The translations under genes were made by a program, and so were the position numbers. Shown here one piece after another: positions 11,928 through 21,975 of a DNA stretch of 64,000 nucleotides. The notes beneath the pieces were generated by a model that saw only the letters and a list, made by a program, of their open reading frames with translations, made no database searches and had not been told where the DNA came from. The first letter of the stretch is position 1. Every line of letters begins with the position of its first letter. Source of the DNA: Akebia trifoliata (taxonomy: Eukaryota > Streptophyta > Magnoliopsida > Ranunculales > Lardizabalaceae); contig JADQWC010000290.1 of the NCBI GenBank assembly GCA_017979445.1, positions 40,470 through 104,469 on the forward strand. The letters are read 5' to 3'.

Positions 11928-13074
11928 ATGACGATCTCATCATTAAGAGTAAAGAATCTCGAAGAAAAACACGAATCTGAACAACCGTTGATCCCAGGCT
12001 TACCAAACGATATCTCTGAACACTGTCTCCTCTACCTACCCTTACCCTTACCAAACCCTAGTTCGATCCGTCTCTTCTTCATGGAACAGAACCATAAAAA
12101 ACCCTAGTTTTCAACTCTCGAAGCTTAATCTCTCTCTATCTCTCCCTTACATCTTCGTTTTCTCCTTCGAGAGATCAACGGCTAAGCTTCAATGGCAAGC
12201 TTTCGATCCTCGATCCAGCCGTTGGTTCGTTCTCCCACCGATGCCGTGTCCCAAGCCAGTTTGTCCATCTGGATTCGCCTGCGCTGTTCTTCCTCACAAG
12301 GGGTCGCTATACGTACTCGGAGGTATGAAATCTGACACCGAGTCATCTCTACAAACCCTAATCACGTACCGTACATCAACCAATGAATGGTCCTTAGCGT
12401 CTCCTATGCTTACCCCACGGTCGTACTTCACTGCTGAGAGCATACGAGGGAAGATCTTCGCCGCTGGAGGAACTAGCGTCGGACAGGGGGGTACAATAAC
12501 AACAGTTGAGTGTTACGATCCAGATAAGGACACGTGGACTCCTGTTGCTAAAATGCGCACTGGTTTAGCGAAGTACGATACAGCGGTAATCGGAAACAAG
12601 ATGTACGTTACCGAAGGATGGACGTGGGCCACGTGGCCCTTAAGTTCACCAAGAGGTGGGGTCTACGATGCGGAGAGGGACACGTGGCAGGAGATGAGTG
12701 TAGGGTTGAGAGAAGGTTGGACCGGGATTAGTGTTGTGTTGGACGACAAACTGTTTGTGATCTCAGAACTTGGGGATCATCGTCTTAAGGTTTATGTTCC
12801 AGAGAGTGACACGTGGAAGTATGTTGGAGGTGGAGAGTTTCCCTGTAAAGCGCTGCAGCGACCATTTGCTGTCAGTGCAGTTGAAGGGAGGATTTATGTG
12901 GTATCGCGTGGATTGGATGTTGGAGTTGGGAGAGTGTTTGAAGATGAGAAGTTGTTAAAAGTGGAGTGGGAAGTGGTGGAATCTCCCAAAGCTTTTAAGG
13001 CATTTGATCCTTGTGATTCCAAGTGCTTTACAGTTAAACAGGTCGTTATTACAGTTGAAGTGGCTTTTAATTGA
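11928..13074 (+). pseudogene. AFR: AFR-like F-box/kelch gene, copy 1, frameshifted
   Basis: This closely matches copy 2 (18523-19626), but an extra A near 12038, within the F-box, shifts the frame. Translation from the ATG at 11928 stops after 59 codons at TAG 12105-12107. From the frameshift on, the original frame stays open and the kelch region is intact to 13074, with its first internal Met at 12241 (277 residues). A second single-base loss near 13019 replaces the usual C-terminus with a longer tail. An in-frame 6-bp gain lies near 12630. So few lesions over a clean kelch frame suggest recent inactivation. A sequencing error, or use of an internal start giving a kelch-only protein, cannot be excluded. 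AFR proteins act as substrate adaptors of SCF ubiquitin ligases in phytochrome A far-red signalling. Confidence 0.85.
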
Positions 13075-13129
13075 TAAAGTTACAAATGTTCAGACTTTGA
13101 AACTAATACGTATTTGATTTTGATTTTGG

Positions 13130-14110
13130 TTTTTATTTATTTATTTATGGGTAGAGTATAATTTTGGCATGGTTTTGTTTGGATTCTAAAATCCAATTCT
13201 TACCCATATTTGGATTCTAGAATCTGTTATTATGTTTTGAATTATAAAAGATATTCAAGGATCAAATCAAATTTACGATTCCAGCTCATTGTTTATTTTA
13301 ATAACTAAAACATGAAAGATAACGAATTAGGAGGTTTTTAAAGTGACAATTTTCAGATTTAAAGTAATTAATTGGAAATAGTCATTTTAAACTTGTGGAA
13401 TTCATTATTTTTGAATTTTTTTTAACGAAAACATGATCGTCTATATTTTAATAATTAAAATGAACAAGAAATTGTAATCTTAAATAACTCATTTTAAGCT
13501 CAAGAAATAGTGATTCACCCAATTAAATTACATTCTTGGATTTTATAGGATTTCTCTAAGAGAGTTGCTATTGTCGCACCAACTTTTGCCAAGGCCACAC
13601 CAACCGTGTGCAATTATTCTTGGATACTTTATAAAGGAATTGGTGTGACAGTAGTAGCTTTCTTCTTGAATAGACTGGCTCTTTGTCCTTGAATTTTTCA
13701 TGGTACATTAGTAGAGAGTTTCCTACCTCACATGCCTTAACAATTAATTATTTTGGTGTCCCATCTTAACCTACTTTAAAAAATAGGAACGGAAGCAAGA
13801 TCATTTCTTGTTCTTTGTCTTTTAGCGGGTAATACTTGTTTCTTGCTGTTTTCCTTCTTTTCTTCTTCTCTTTTTATTTATTTATTGTCTGTGGTCAAAA
13901 CACTTTTTACATTCTTTCTATCATATTTCATATTACAAGAAAAACGAGATTTTGAGTTTAGGTTTAAAATTTATATTCAAAATAATTGTGTAGTCAAATG
14001 AGATTCTGAATTTTAAGAAGTATTTTCTTTGATTTGATTTCAACAATCCAAAATTCATGTCCTCACATTTTGTACCTCTCTTTTGTGATATTTCAAGAAC
14101 TAGTGTTTTA
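13130..14110 (+). repeat. AFR 3'-flank repeat (A-B-C), unit after copy 1
   Basis: Three blocks recur downstream of both AFR copies and further on. Block A contains GGATTCTAAAATCCAATTCT and TTGGATTCTAGAATCTG (13170-13290). Block B contains TTTGTCTTTTAGCGGGTAA (near 13815). Block C contains CGAGATTTTGAGTTTAGG and CTCTCTTTTGTGA (13940-14100). A short MITE interrupts the unit at 13558-13670. No coding capacity is seen. Confidence 0.65.
13558..13670. mobile_element. Short TIR MITE, second short copy
   Basis: Same family as 3381-3484. The left end AAGAGAGTTGCTATTGTCGC pairs with GACAGTAGTAGCTTTCTTCTT at the right, and GCCACACCAACCGTG pairs with GGAATTGGTGTG. It sits inside the AFR 3'-flank repeat. 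Confidence 0.6.
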
Positions 14111-14903
14111 TTGGTCTATCAGCACAAACATATTCTTTAGGATTACGAGAGTAGAAGAGGAAAAACAATAAAATTGGTGGAGTATATTGAAAAAAAAAAG
14201 TAGTAGAGAAAAAATAATAAAATTAGAGAGTTATTCTTAAAACAGAAAAGAAGATGAAAGAAAACAAAATTAAAAGTTATCCTCGAGATTTGTAATTAGA
14301 TTAAATTCCAACCTTGAATGATAAAGAGAGTATCATTATGTTTTATTATATAGACTAGAGTTCACCTGTGCCTACGACATATCATCTTTCGGGTTAAGGG
14401 GGTAAAAATGAAAAATAAAATAAAATTGGAGTAGGTAGTGGCAATTTTAACACGACCTGAGACATGAATCAGAAACGACACGAAATTAGTAGTTTGGGTC
14501 AAGCCTAATTGGATTTGAGGTATTACTGAAAAATTTTAAAATTAAGAAGGTAAAAGATGAAAATTAATAAAATGAGTTAAAAAAGGGATAAAAGAAAAAT
14601 ATAATAAAATTATAGATAATGAAAAGTAAAAGAAATAAAGTGGACTCTACAAAACTATAGTTTGATGAGAGAGTTAATGATATAAAAGTGGAAAAAAAAA
14701 ATAGAAAGGTATTAGTAAAGAATTTTGAGGTTAAAAGGATAAATAAAAATAATAAAAAAAGTTAAAAATGGTAAAAGATAAATATAACAAAGTTAAGGGA
14801 GTTGAAATAAAATTGAGTGAAAAAGAGAAAAAGTAATAAAGTGACTAAAATGGATCCCATGCAAAGGTTTGAAAAGCTTTTGTTAGAGAGACCATTGATA
14901 AAT
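14111..14903. other. Intergenic, purine-rich, no gene seen
   Basis: A- and G-rich DNA with no reading frame of note. About 14330-14400 (TCATTATGTTTTATTATAT, then GAGTTCACC) is related to 32410-32440 and provides an uninterrupted version of the site where a hAT MITE is inserted at 32447. Confidence 0.5.
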
Positions 14904-15074
14904 GAGTAGTGCTGGAGTAACACATAAATTGACATCATTTGGGATATTGGTGTGCACAGAACCATAAATGCTTCTCGTTTGTATCTCTATGAAAAACATA
15001 TATGATTTTATACACATATCCACGTCAACAATGCTTGAAGTGATGTTAATTCTAATGTTACTTTATTATTTTTC
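14904..15074. mobile_element. MULE-type hairpin MITE, copy 2
   Basis: Starts GAGTAGTGCTGGAGTAACAC. It is bounded by a perfect 9-bp target-site duplication TTGATAAAT at 14895-14903 and 15075-15083. The right arm carries CATATATGATTTTATACAC and CACGTCAACA, complementary to the left arm. It is inserted at the start of a block A of the AFR 3'-flank repeat, whose other copies run straight through this point. Confidence 0.8.
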
Positions 15075-15430
15075 TTGATAAATATAACTTTGCCAACTTT
15101 TATTCTAAAATATAATTCGCAGTCATAATTTGATTCTACAATCTATTCTTACATACAATTTGGATTATAAAGAAAAGATTCATCCCTTAAATAGAATATG
15201 TGGAAAGGTTGATTTGCTTTATCAAAATAAGGATGCAATTGGATTACATAGTTGGAATTTATAATGAGTTTTGAAGTAGGTTGGTCTCCTTGTTTTTATT
15301 TTTTGTCTCAGTACAACCATTTTCTTTTTGAACTTTCCTTTCTCTTCAGTTCAAAAAGAAATTACATTTGATTGGTTCCAACTGTTAATTCATTTTTTAT
15401 CCGCTCCTACTATCTGTCGTAATAGAGCAT
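15075..15430 (+). repeat. AFR 3'-flank block A, second copy after AFR-1
   Basis: Begins ATAAATATAACTTTG, like the block A start at 20901. It continues through TTCTAAAATATAATTCG, AGAATATGTGGAAAGGTTGA, GGATTACATAGTTGG and GGTTCCAACTGTTAATTC. It is the same text as in the units at 21 kb, 26.3 kb and 28.1 kb. Confidence 0.6.
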
Positions 15431-15837
15431 AATTTCTTGCAGACTTTCAAAATTCTTATGGGGGAAATAAACCCCACGGCAAATCCTCCCCTAAGCTACA
15501 AGATATACCATATTAAATGTTTTATTGTACACGAAAATTCTTGGAAACCTTTTTTTAAATGTATTAGGCCTACTATCTCTAAGAATATTGTCAAAAGTGC
15601 ACGAATTAGAATATTGGAAATACTCGGATGGAAGATCTTTGGCTAAGAGGATCAAGATTGTTGAAGGATAAAAAAAAAAAAAAAAGGAATTGAATCAAAA
15701 TTTATACCCACAAAATTCAAAAACTAATCCCTCGATATATATTTTCGTTATAATAACAAAAATATCAATTTCACAAACAACTTCATCATCAATTTCTCTA
15801 ATTAATAAAGGCTTGAACATGGCCAATTACCCATCTC

Positions 15838-16030
15838 TTTAGGCTCTATTAATGGGTCGTTTTAAACTGACCCCCTTAGACTTTGCATTCAACATTGTGC
15901 TGATGTAGTCGTAGGTAAAGAATTGTAGATTTTTTTCTAGAGAAATAGAGAAAAAAAAATCTATGGTTCTCGCCCACTGCCACGTCAACACAATATCAAG
16001 TGCAATGTTGAAGGAATTCACTTCAACTTA
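15838..16030. repeat. Imperfect hairpin element, AFR unit 2
   Basis: Inverted pairs include GCATTCAACATTGTG against AGTGCAATGTTGAAGG, and TAGATTTTTTTCTAGAG around the loop. It holds the same position relative to AFR unit 2 as the 10893-11075 hairpin does in unit 1. Confidence 0.45.
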
Positions 16031-16079
16031 TCATAAACATAACATGCATTGCCTATGCTTAAGAACTTTTTAAATCTCG

Positions 16080-17640
16080 GAGAAATTTATCTTGAAGGTA
16101 AATTTCAACCATTAGATTTTGCATTTAAAGGTGTGGATGGTTTCTTAAGCCTTTCACTCCTCGAGATGAAAATTGTCTTCTGATTATGGGATTTATCCGA
16201 AGAGCTTTCCTCATTGTTGGTGTTGACTTGGTTGATTTCTTCTGATGGTGGGCTTAACCATGGTCTTTTGACCTCTTCATCTTCAAGAAAATGATTTTAC
16301 TTTCTCCTATACCTTTATGGCTTTTAGGACGATAGAATGTAAGAAGGTAAGAAGGATGAGACCTGGTGTGGTGCTTGCTAATGATCCTACAAAGATTTAG
16401 TCAATACTTAGATAAAAGAGAATGAATAAAGAAGATGAATAGTGGACTTGTAGAGTTTTTTTTTTTTTTGTTGCCAATCAACCCCTTATATGTTTTGTAC
16501 GTTAGTTTTTATAAACTAATTCTAGAGATAGATGTTACAATACGACTAATCCAGACGTTTTAGATGAATTGTTCAGTTGGAGTACACTTGAGTGCTTTGG
16601 AAGATGAATCCATGACATGTCAAGAAGATTTGACCCTGATGTGTCAGTGTTCCAGGTCATTAAATTGAAGTAAAAAAAGATCTCTAACACATGGTGTCCC
16701 ATTAGTCTGATAAGATCTTTCTTCTATTTATTCATATAAAAAGGACTTCCTTGGACTTAGATATTAATTCAGGGTCGTTTTTGTGTTACGAGTCTAATTG
16801 GATACAAATCAAGGGTTTGATTAGGAATAAACTAAGGTAAATATGATCTCAAATTTAGATCAGGAACAAGTTAGGGATCGAATACAGGCTCGGGGAGGGG
16901 TGGGGGGGGGGGGGGGTCAGATGTGTGATATCATTAAGACGTGGATTGCTTTAACATATGTGTTTAAATGTGTCTAGGAGCTTGAACTTTGTATTCTCTT
17001 AAAGTTAGTTTGCACCTTAGGGATAGACGTGTCAAGATATTTCACACTTTTTATTTTGATAAGTTCTGTGTCCCTTGTTATGAATAAGGGGACTTGACGT
17101 ACAAAGGAGTTTTTTCCTCCTCTAGGTCGACTATGGGTTCTGAGTCCAAGCTAAGGTCTAACTGATCTTTTTGGTTTCCTTCAAGTTAGTTGTAGTTTGT
17201 CATTCTGCACTTGTCAAAGTTAGGTCTTACCATATTATGTTTTGAGTGATCTCAGTTTGTATCAAACTTACACTCTATTTATGTGATTTTAGTTTTAATT
17301 CCTTCTTTCTTGAGGAGACTTGGCCCTGTTAAGGTGCTGAATTGTCTGTTTGGTTAAAACTGTGCTTCACACTCTTTATGATAGGACTACAAATTACTAT
17401 TTTTCTTCTTATCGTAATATTCTTGGCTCTAGGCGTAGAGCTCAGTATCTCCCTGTTTACTGATTTGATTAAAAACATTGATCAATTATTTCCTAGCGCC
17501 CCCCTCGTCCCTTTGTGATACTTATCTTTATCATGTTGCGTGAAAAAAATGATCTCCATAAAAAGATTGGGATCATGTGTTTTTTTTTTTTTTCATGAGT
17601 CATTCTTAGGAGTCAAGGTATCCTGACCCTTTTTTAAAAT
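16080..17640. other. Extra ~1.5 kb segment in AFR unit 2
   Basis: This stretch is present in unit 2 only. The flanking text (TATGCTTAAGAA on the left; AATAAATTATAAAG on the right) continues into sequence related to unit 1 near 11070-11180. It has no long open frame, and I could not find terminal repeats or a target-site duplication. It contains a G-run at 16892-16916. It is probably a decayed mobile element, but a deletion from unit 1 would look the same. Confidence 0.45.
16892..16916 (+). other. G-run, possible G-quadruplex
   Basis: Twenty-three of 25 bases are G in the form G4-A-G4-T-G15. This satisfies the usual G-quadruplex pattern on the plus strand, and the exact run length may be unreliable. 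Confidence 0.6.
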
Positions 17641-18079
17641 AAATTATAAAGTAATTAATTAATTAATTAATTAAAGAGTACACATTCATCATGTGTATTA
17701 GTTACTTCGAAACAAATAGTATATTATAGAAAATTCAAGTCCAAAACTAATTGTGAGTTGTAATAGTGATGAATTAATGTATTTGGTTGAACATCCATTT
17801 CAATATAAAAATAATATCTTTTAGTTAATGAGAAGGACTAGTGGCCTAAGAATTGACAAGCCAATGACTCAATACTTGCATATGAAGTAAGCCATGGCCT
17901 ATAAATATGATTGTTAAGGTCATTCCATCAAATACTAATCTCGAAGAGAATCCAATATTCTACAATTCATTCCATCAGTTTCGACTTTCGATATCCTACC
18001 AAGTTGAGTGAGTCAGATGAGTCAGGCTTCGAGAACACTATGATGCCAACGCTTGATGTGACGGCTCTCCACTCCCTCC

Positions 18080-18087
18080 TATATAAA
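18080..18087 (+). promoter_or_regulatory. TATA box of AFR
   Basis: TATATAAA lies about 20 bases after the conserved GATGTGACGGCTCTC block and about 440 bases before the AFR start codon. Spacing to the shared leader text (GAACGAACATCACC) fits a normal plant core promoter. Confidence 0.6.
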
Positions 18088-18148
18088 AATGCTGCTTCTT
18101 TGCAGATTGAAGAACGAACATCACCAAACCGAACGCTACCGTACTTTA

Positions 18149-18187
18149 ATGGCGTCTTCTTTTTCTCTGCGATTATTATGTTTTTAG
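18149..18187 (+). promoter_or_regulatory. uORF in AFR leader
   Basis: A 12-codon ORF, MASSFSLRLLCF, ends at TAG 18185-18187. It aligns with the copy 1 uORF, with the start codon, the SLRLL core and the final F-stop kept and the serine run shortened. The context TTTAATGGCG has G at +4. It is likely present in the leader and could dampen AFR translation. This is inferred from conservation between two paralogues only. Confidence 0.5.
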
Positions 18188-18522
18188 CTTTTGAAAACCA
18201 GATCAGATCCTTTTGTTTTTAGAGAAAGAGAGAGAGAGAGACCCAAAGTTGGTTTCAATCTATAAAGCTACCATCACCTAATTCGGCTTATTTAAAAAAA
18301 AATCTTTAACATTTCTTTAATCGAATCGGTCTCTGTTCTTCAGATTTGGCGGAAATTCGCTTCGTCAGAAGTTGGTTTTTTGCGGCTTTTAGTGCTCCAG
18401 ATCCGGCTTCTAGAAGCCCTTAAAAAAATCCCAAAAAAAGAAAAAAGAAAATCGCCTGTGAGTTCATCTCATCTTCAAATTTCCTCCTCTGTTGTCGAGC
18501 ACAACAAATCTGATTTCCCAAA

Positions 18523-19626
18523 ATGACGATCTCATCATCAAGAATTGAGAATCTCGAAGAAAAACATGAATCTGAACAACCGTTGATCCCAGGCTTACCA
18601 GACGATATCTCTGAACACTGTCTCCTCTACCTCCCTTACCCTTACCAAACCCTAGTTCGATCCGTCTCTTCTTCATGGAACAGAACCATCAAAAACCCTA
18701 GTTTTCAACTCTCAAAGCTAAATCTCTCACTGTCTCTCCCTTACATCTTCGTTTTCGCCTTCGAGAGATCAACGGCTAAGCTTCAATGGCAAGCCTTCGA
18801 TCCTCAATCCAGCCGTTGGTTCGTTCTTCCACCTATGCCGTGTCCGAAGCCCGTGTGTCCACCTGGATTCGCCTGCGCTGTTCTTCCTCACAAGGGATCG
18901 CTATACGTACTCGGAGGTATGAGATCGGACACCGAGTCATCTCTGCAAACCCTAATCACGTACCGTACTTCAACCAACGAATGGTCCGTAGCGTCTCCTA
19001 TGCTGACTCCACGATCTTTCTTCGCTGCTGGAAGCATCGGAGGGAAGATCTTCGCAGCTGGAGGAAGCTGCGTCGGACAGGAGGGTACAATATCAACAGT
19101 TGAGTGTTACGATCCTGACAAGGACACGTGGACACCAGTTGCTAAAATGCGCTCTGGTTTAGCAAGGTACGATGCAGCGGTGGTGGGGAACAAGATGTAC
19201 GTTACGGAAGGATGGACGTGGCCCTTCAGTTTCTCTCCAAGAGGTGGGGTATACGATGCGGAGAGGGACACGTGGCATGAGATGAGTGTAGGGATGAGGG
19301 AAGGTTGGACGGGGATTAGTGTGGTGTTGGATGGCAAATTGTTTGTCATCTCAGAACATGGGGATTGTAGGGTTAAAGTTTACGTTCCCGAGACTGACAC
19401 GTGGAAGTATGTGGGAGGTGGAGGGTTTCCATGTGATGCGTTGCAGCGACCATTTGCTGTTAGTGCGGTTGAAGGGAGGATCTATGTGGTGTCGAGTGGG
19501 TTAGATGTGGCAGTTGGGAGAGTGTTTGAAGATGAGAAATTGTGGAAAGTGGAGTGGGAAGTGGTGGAAGCTCCCAAAGCTTTTAAGGATTTTATTCCTT
19601 GCAATTCTCAAGTGCTTTACAGTTAA
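18523..19626 (+). CDS. AFR: F-box/kelch-repeat protein AFR
   Basis: An intact single-exon gene of 367 residues, typical for the family. Residues ~22-61 form the F-box (LIPGLPDDISEHCLL, then LVRSVSSSWNRTI), which binds SKP1/ASK. From ~100 to ~340 there are kelch repeats, with GSLYVLGG, GKIFAAGG, NKMYVTEG and GKLFVISEHGD each followed by a Trp motif such as DTWTPVAKM or DTWKYVGGG. The whole layout, including RWFVLPPMP and the C-terminal VLYS, matches Arabidopsis AFR, an SCF component that promotes phytochrome A far-red responses and is thought to mark a repressor for degradation. The ATG at 18523 gives the family N-terminus. A TATA box and a short uORF lie upstream. It is the working partner of the broken copy at 11928. 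Confidence 0.95.
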   Translation: MTISSSRIENLEEKHESEQPLIPGLPDDISEHCLLYLPYPYQTLVRSVSSSWNRTIKNPSFQLSKLNLSLSLPYIFVFAFERSTAKLQWQAFDPQSSRWFVLPPMPCPKPVCPPGFACAVLPHKGSLYVLGGMRSDTESSLQTLITYRTSTNEWSVASPMLTPRSFFAAGSIGGKIFAAGGSCVGQEGTISTVECYDPDKDTWTPVAKMRSGLARYDAAVVGNKMYVTEGWTWPFSFSPRGGVYDAERDTWHEMSVGMREGWTGISVVLDGKLFVISEHGDCRVKVYVPETDTWKYVGGGGFPCDALQRPFAVSAVEGRIYVVSSGLDVAVGRVFEDEKLWKVEWEVVEAPKAFKDFIPCNSQVLYS

Positions 19627-20898
19627 ACTGGCCGTTATTACAGTTGAAGTAGCTTTTAATTGAGAAAGTTAAGAAGCTTTTCGCAAATTTTCACTAGTTT
19701 GACACTAATATGTATTTTGTTTTCGTTTTGGTGTTTTTGGTTTTGATGAGTAAATATTACTTTCGCAGCCTTTTGTTTGTATTTTTCATGATTATATTCA
19801 AGAATCTATTGTTAGGTTTAGTTTTTGGATTATGAGTAAATAGAATATGTTGGAAAGGTTCATTCATTTGCATCGACTTAAGCATCCAATTAGATTACAT
19901 TTAGGCCCAAGATTATGGTTGACAATGATCCGATATATACCTCTTGTCTGAATCGATGCAATCCAAAAATTGGAATTTCAGATTGAATTCGGATGTATCT
20001 CAATCAGTTCAGAAAAAAATCCAATCTAAATATATATTTTTTATTCTTAATTTCATATAAATACATATAGATAAAACGTTTTAGTCTTTTTAATTCCCCT
20101 TTATATTTGTAGTTGGGAAGTAGATTTTTTAAAATTTTATATGATTTCAAATTTTTTGAATATTGATAATTTGAAAATAAGACGTGTTTTGATCGGTTTC
20201 AAATTAAGGTTGAAATGAAACAAATCGGATTCAGTTCAAATATTCATTAATTGGATCAGATTGAGTTTATGTTAAAAAAAATTTTGGATTGATATTGGAG
20301 TGGTACCGATCTAGTACTGAATCGATCCATTACCAGCCCTACTATTCGACCTAGTAAAAAAAAAATTCGGATCAATATTGGAGTGGTAATGAGAGTTTTT
20401 TACATCATATATCCTAAACAATCAATTATTTTGATATCGCATCTTAAAGTAAGATTATTTCTTGTTATTTTAATTCCTAGTGGGTGATACATATTTCTTA
20501 TGATTATGGAGTTTGTTTCTTTCCTCTTTCTTTCTTTTTGTTTAATTTAATGATTGAAGTCTTGGCATTTTCGCATTTTGTTATATCATATTTCATGTCA
20601 CAAGCAACAGAAGATTTTGAATTTAGGTTTTAAAAAACTATCTTTTCAAAGGATTTGTGTAATCAATTGAGATTTTAAATTTTAAATTGTATTTTCTATA
20701 ATTTGATTCCAACGATTCAAAATTACAATTTGGACTAAACACTTTGTACCTTTCTTTTGTGAACTTTACAAGAATTTTGGAAACTTTTGTTATGGGGACC
20801 AATGGAAAAATGGTGCCAAATCTAATGATCCTAGTTACACTTATGCATCCAATAGTGTCTTCCTTTGATTTTAGTTTTGGTTTTGTTTTTGTTTCGGT

Positions 20899-21028
20899 AA
20901 GTAAATATAACTTTGACAGTTAAGTACGCTTGGGCGAAAGTAGTATTAGGATGAGTGACCTCTTTGGGAAGTCCTCGTGTTGCACCCTACACACTTAAAA
21001 AAAAAAAAAAGTAAATATAACTTTGACA
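20899..21028 (+). pseudogene. 5S rRNA retropseudogene with poly(A) and 20-bp TSD
   Basis: The insert is 20919-21008. It holds the 3' half of plant 5S rRNA, starting at GTTAAG (about position 50 of 5S). It continues through GCTTGGGCGAAAGTAGTA, GGATGAGTGACCTCTTTGGG and GTCCTCGTGTTGCACCC, then ACACACTT and an A-run. It is flanked by exact 20-bp direct repeats AAGTAAATATAACTTTGACA at 20899-20918 and 21009-21028. The first two A's of the second repeat overlap the tail. 5' truncation, a 3' A-tail and a long target duplication are the signature of LINE-type target-primed reverse transcription. The tail beyond the normal 5S end implies a read-through template. Confidence 0.9.
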
Positions 21029-21439
21029 TCATTTCGTTTAGATTCTTAAATCTAATTCTTACCCACACTAAGATTTTGGAATCTATTGTTACATATTGTT
21101 TGGAATACATGGATAGGTTGATTCCTTTAGATCAACATAAGGATTCAACTAGATTACATTGTCGGATTTTATAATGATTCTTAAAATAGGTTGACCTCTT
21201 TGTCCTAGTTCTTTCATGGTATAATCATTTTCTTGTTGAACCCTCTTTTTTCTTTGGTACAGAAAGAAATTATGTTGGACTGATTCAAATAGTTCATCAT
21301 AAAAGAAATGATTGTTTTTTTAATCAGCTAAGGAAAGTAATAACTTAACCATGATCATCTATCAAATGCAGTTCAATATAATTATTGAAAATTTTTATTG
21401 ACACGCCAAAAAACATTGAGGAGGGGCCAATGTGGAAAA

Positions 21440-21700
21440 AAAAAGAAAAAACAAATTTCTTTTTGGGCACTCCTTCTTCCCTTTTTTTTTTTTTTTTCTT
21501 CTTCTTCTCCTCTTCCTCCTCCGATCTCTCTCTTTCTCTCTGTTTTTTTTTTTCTTTTTCTTCTTTTCCTTCTCCCCCACCTCCTCTCTCTTTCTGTGTG
21601 TGTGTGTGTGTGTTTTCTTCTTCTTATTCTCTTCTTATGATCGCTCTTCCCCTTTCAATTTATTTTTTCTTCTCATTCTCCTCTCTCTCTTTTATTTTTG
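21440..21700. repeat. Polypyrimidine tract and (TG)n
   Basis: A long T/C-rich run on the plus strand with T15, repeated CTTCTT and CTCTC, and a (TG)n stretch near 21596-21613. Open frames here on either strand are low-complexity and not genes. Confidence 0.8.
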
Positions 21701-21709
21701 TTGACTGTT

Positions 21710-21975
21710 ATGTTATCCACCTTCGCTTCCGAGTAATGTCCTCACTTATCGTGTTGTAGTTTGACATGTGACCTCTTATACTCATAGTTGCTCTTTCTCC
21801 ATCAGATCGATCTTTTGGGGAAAATGGTTGTTAATATGACGAGGGAATTTGTGTTATCTACCTCCACTCCTAAATATTACGTGCTCACATATCATGCCCC
21901 AATTTGACCCTCTTATATTTATAGTTGCACCGTCCCCATCAGATCGATCTTTTAGAGTAAATGGTTGTTAATAAT
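21710..21975 (+). repeat. Imperfect ~130-bp tandem duplication
   Basis: Two adjacent copies share ATCCACCTTCGCT / CTACCTCCACTCC, TTTGACATGTGACCTCTTATA / TTTGACCCTCTTATA and CATCAGATCGATCTTTT with ATGGTTGTTAAT. They are at about 21712-21835 and 21853-21975. Confidence 0.6.

Larger units (their letters stand above)
10540..20890 (+). repeat. Two-unit tandem duplication containing AFR
   Basis: Two diverged head-to-tail units. Text at about 10700-10880 recurs at about 15560-15810. The promoter text at 11180 recurs at 17730. The coding region at 11928 recurs at 18523, and the 3' flank at 13120 recurs at 19740. The offset is about 5.0 kb upstream but 6.55-6.6 kb from the promoter on. This points to a net insertion of roughly 1.5 kb in unit 2, at about 16.08-17.64 kb. 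The outer limits are approximate because the flanks are worn and broken by insertions. Confidence 0.75.

Noticed and set aside
18786..19504. Other-frame ORFs within AFR
   Set aside because: They lie inside the intact AFR frame and have no homology of their own.
21385..21759. 124-codon plus-strand frame and opposing Lys/Arg-rich frame
   Set aside because: Product of a polypyrimidine tract and (TG)n; low-complexity Phe/Ser/Leu only.
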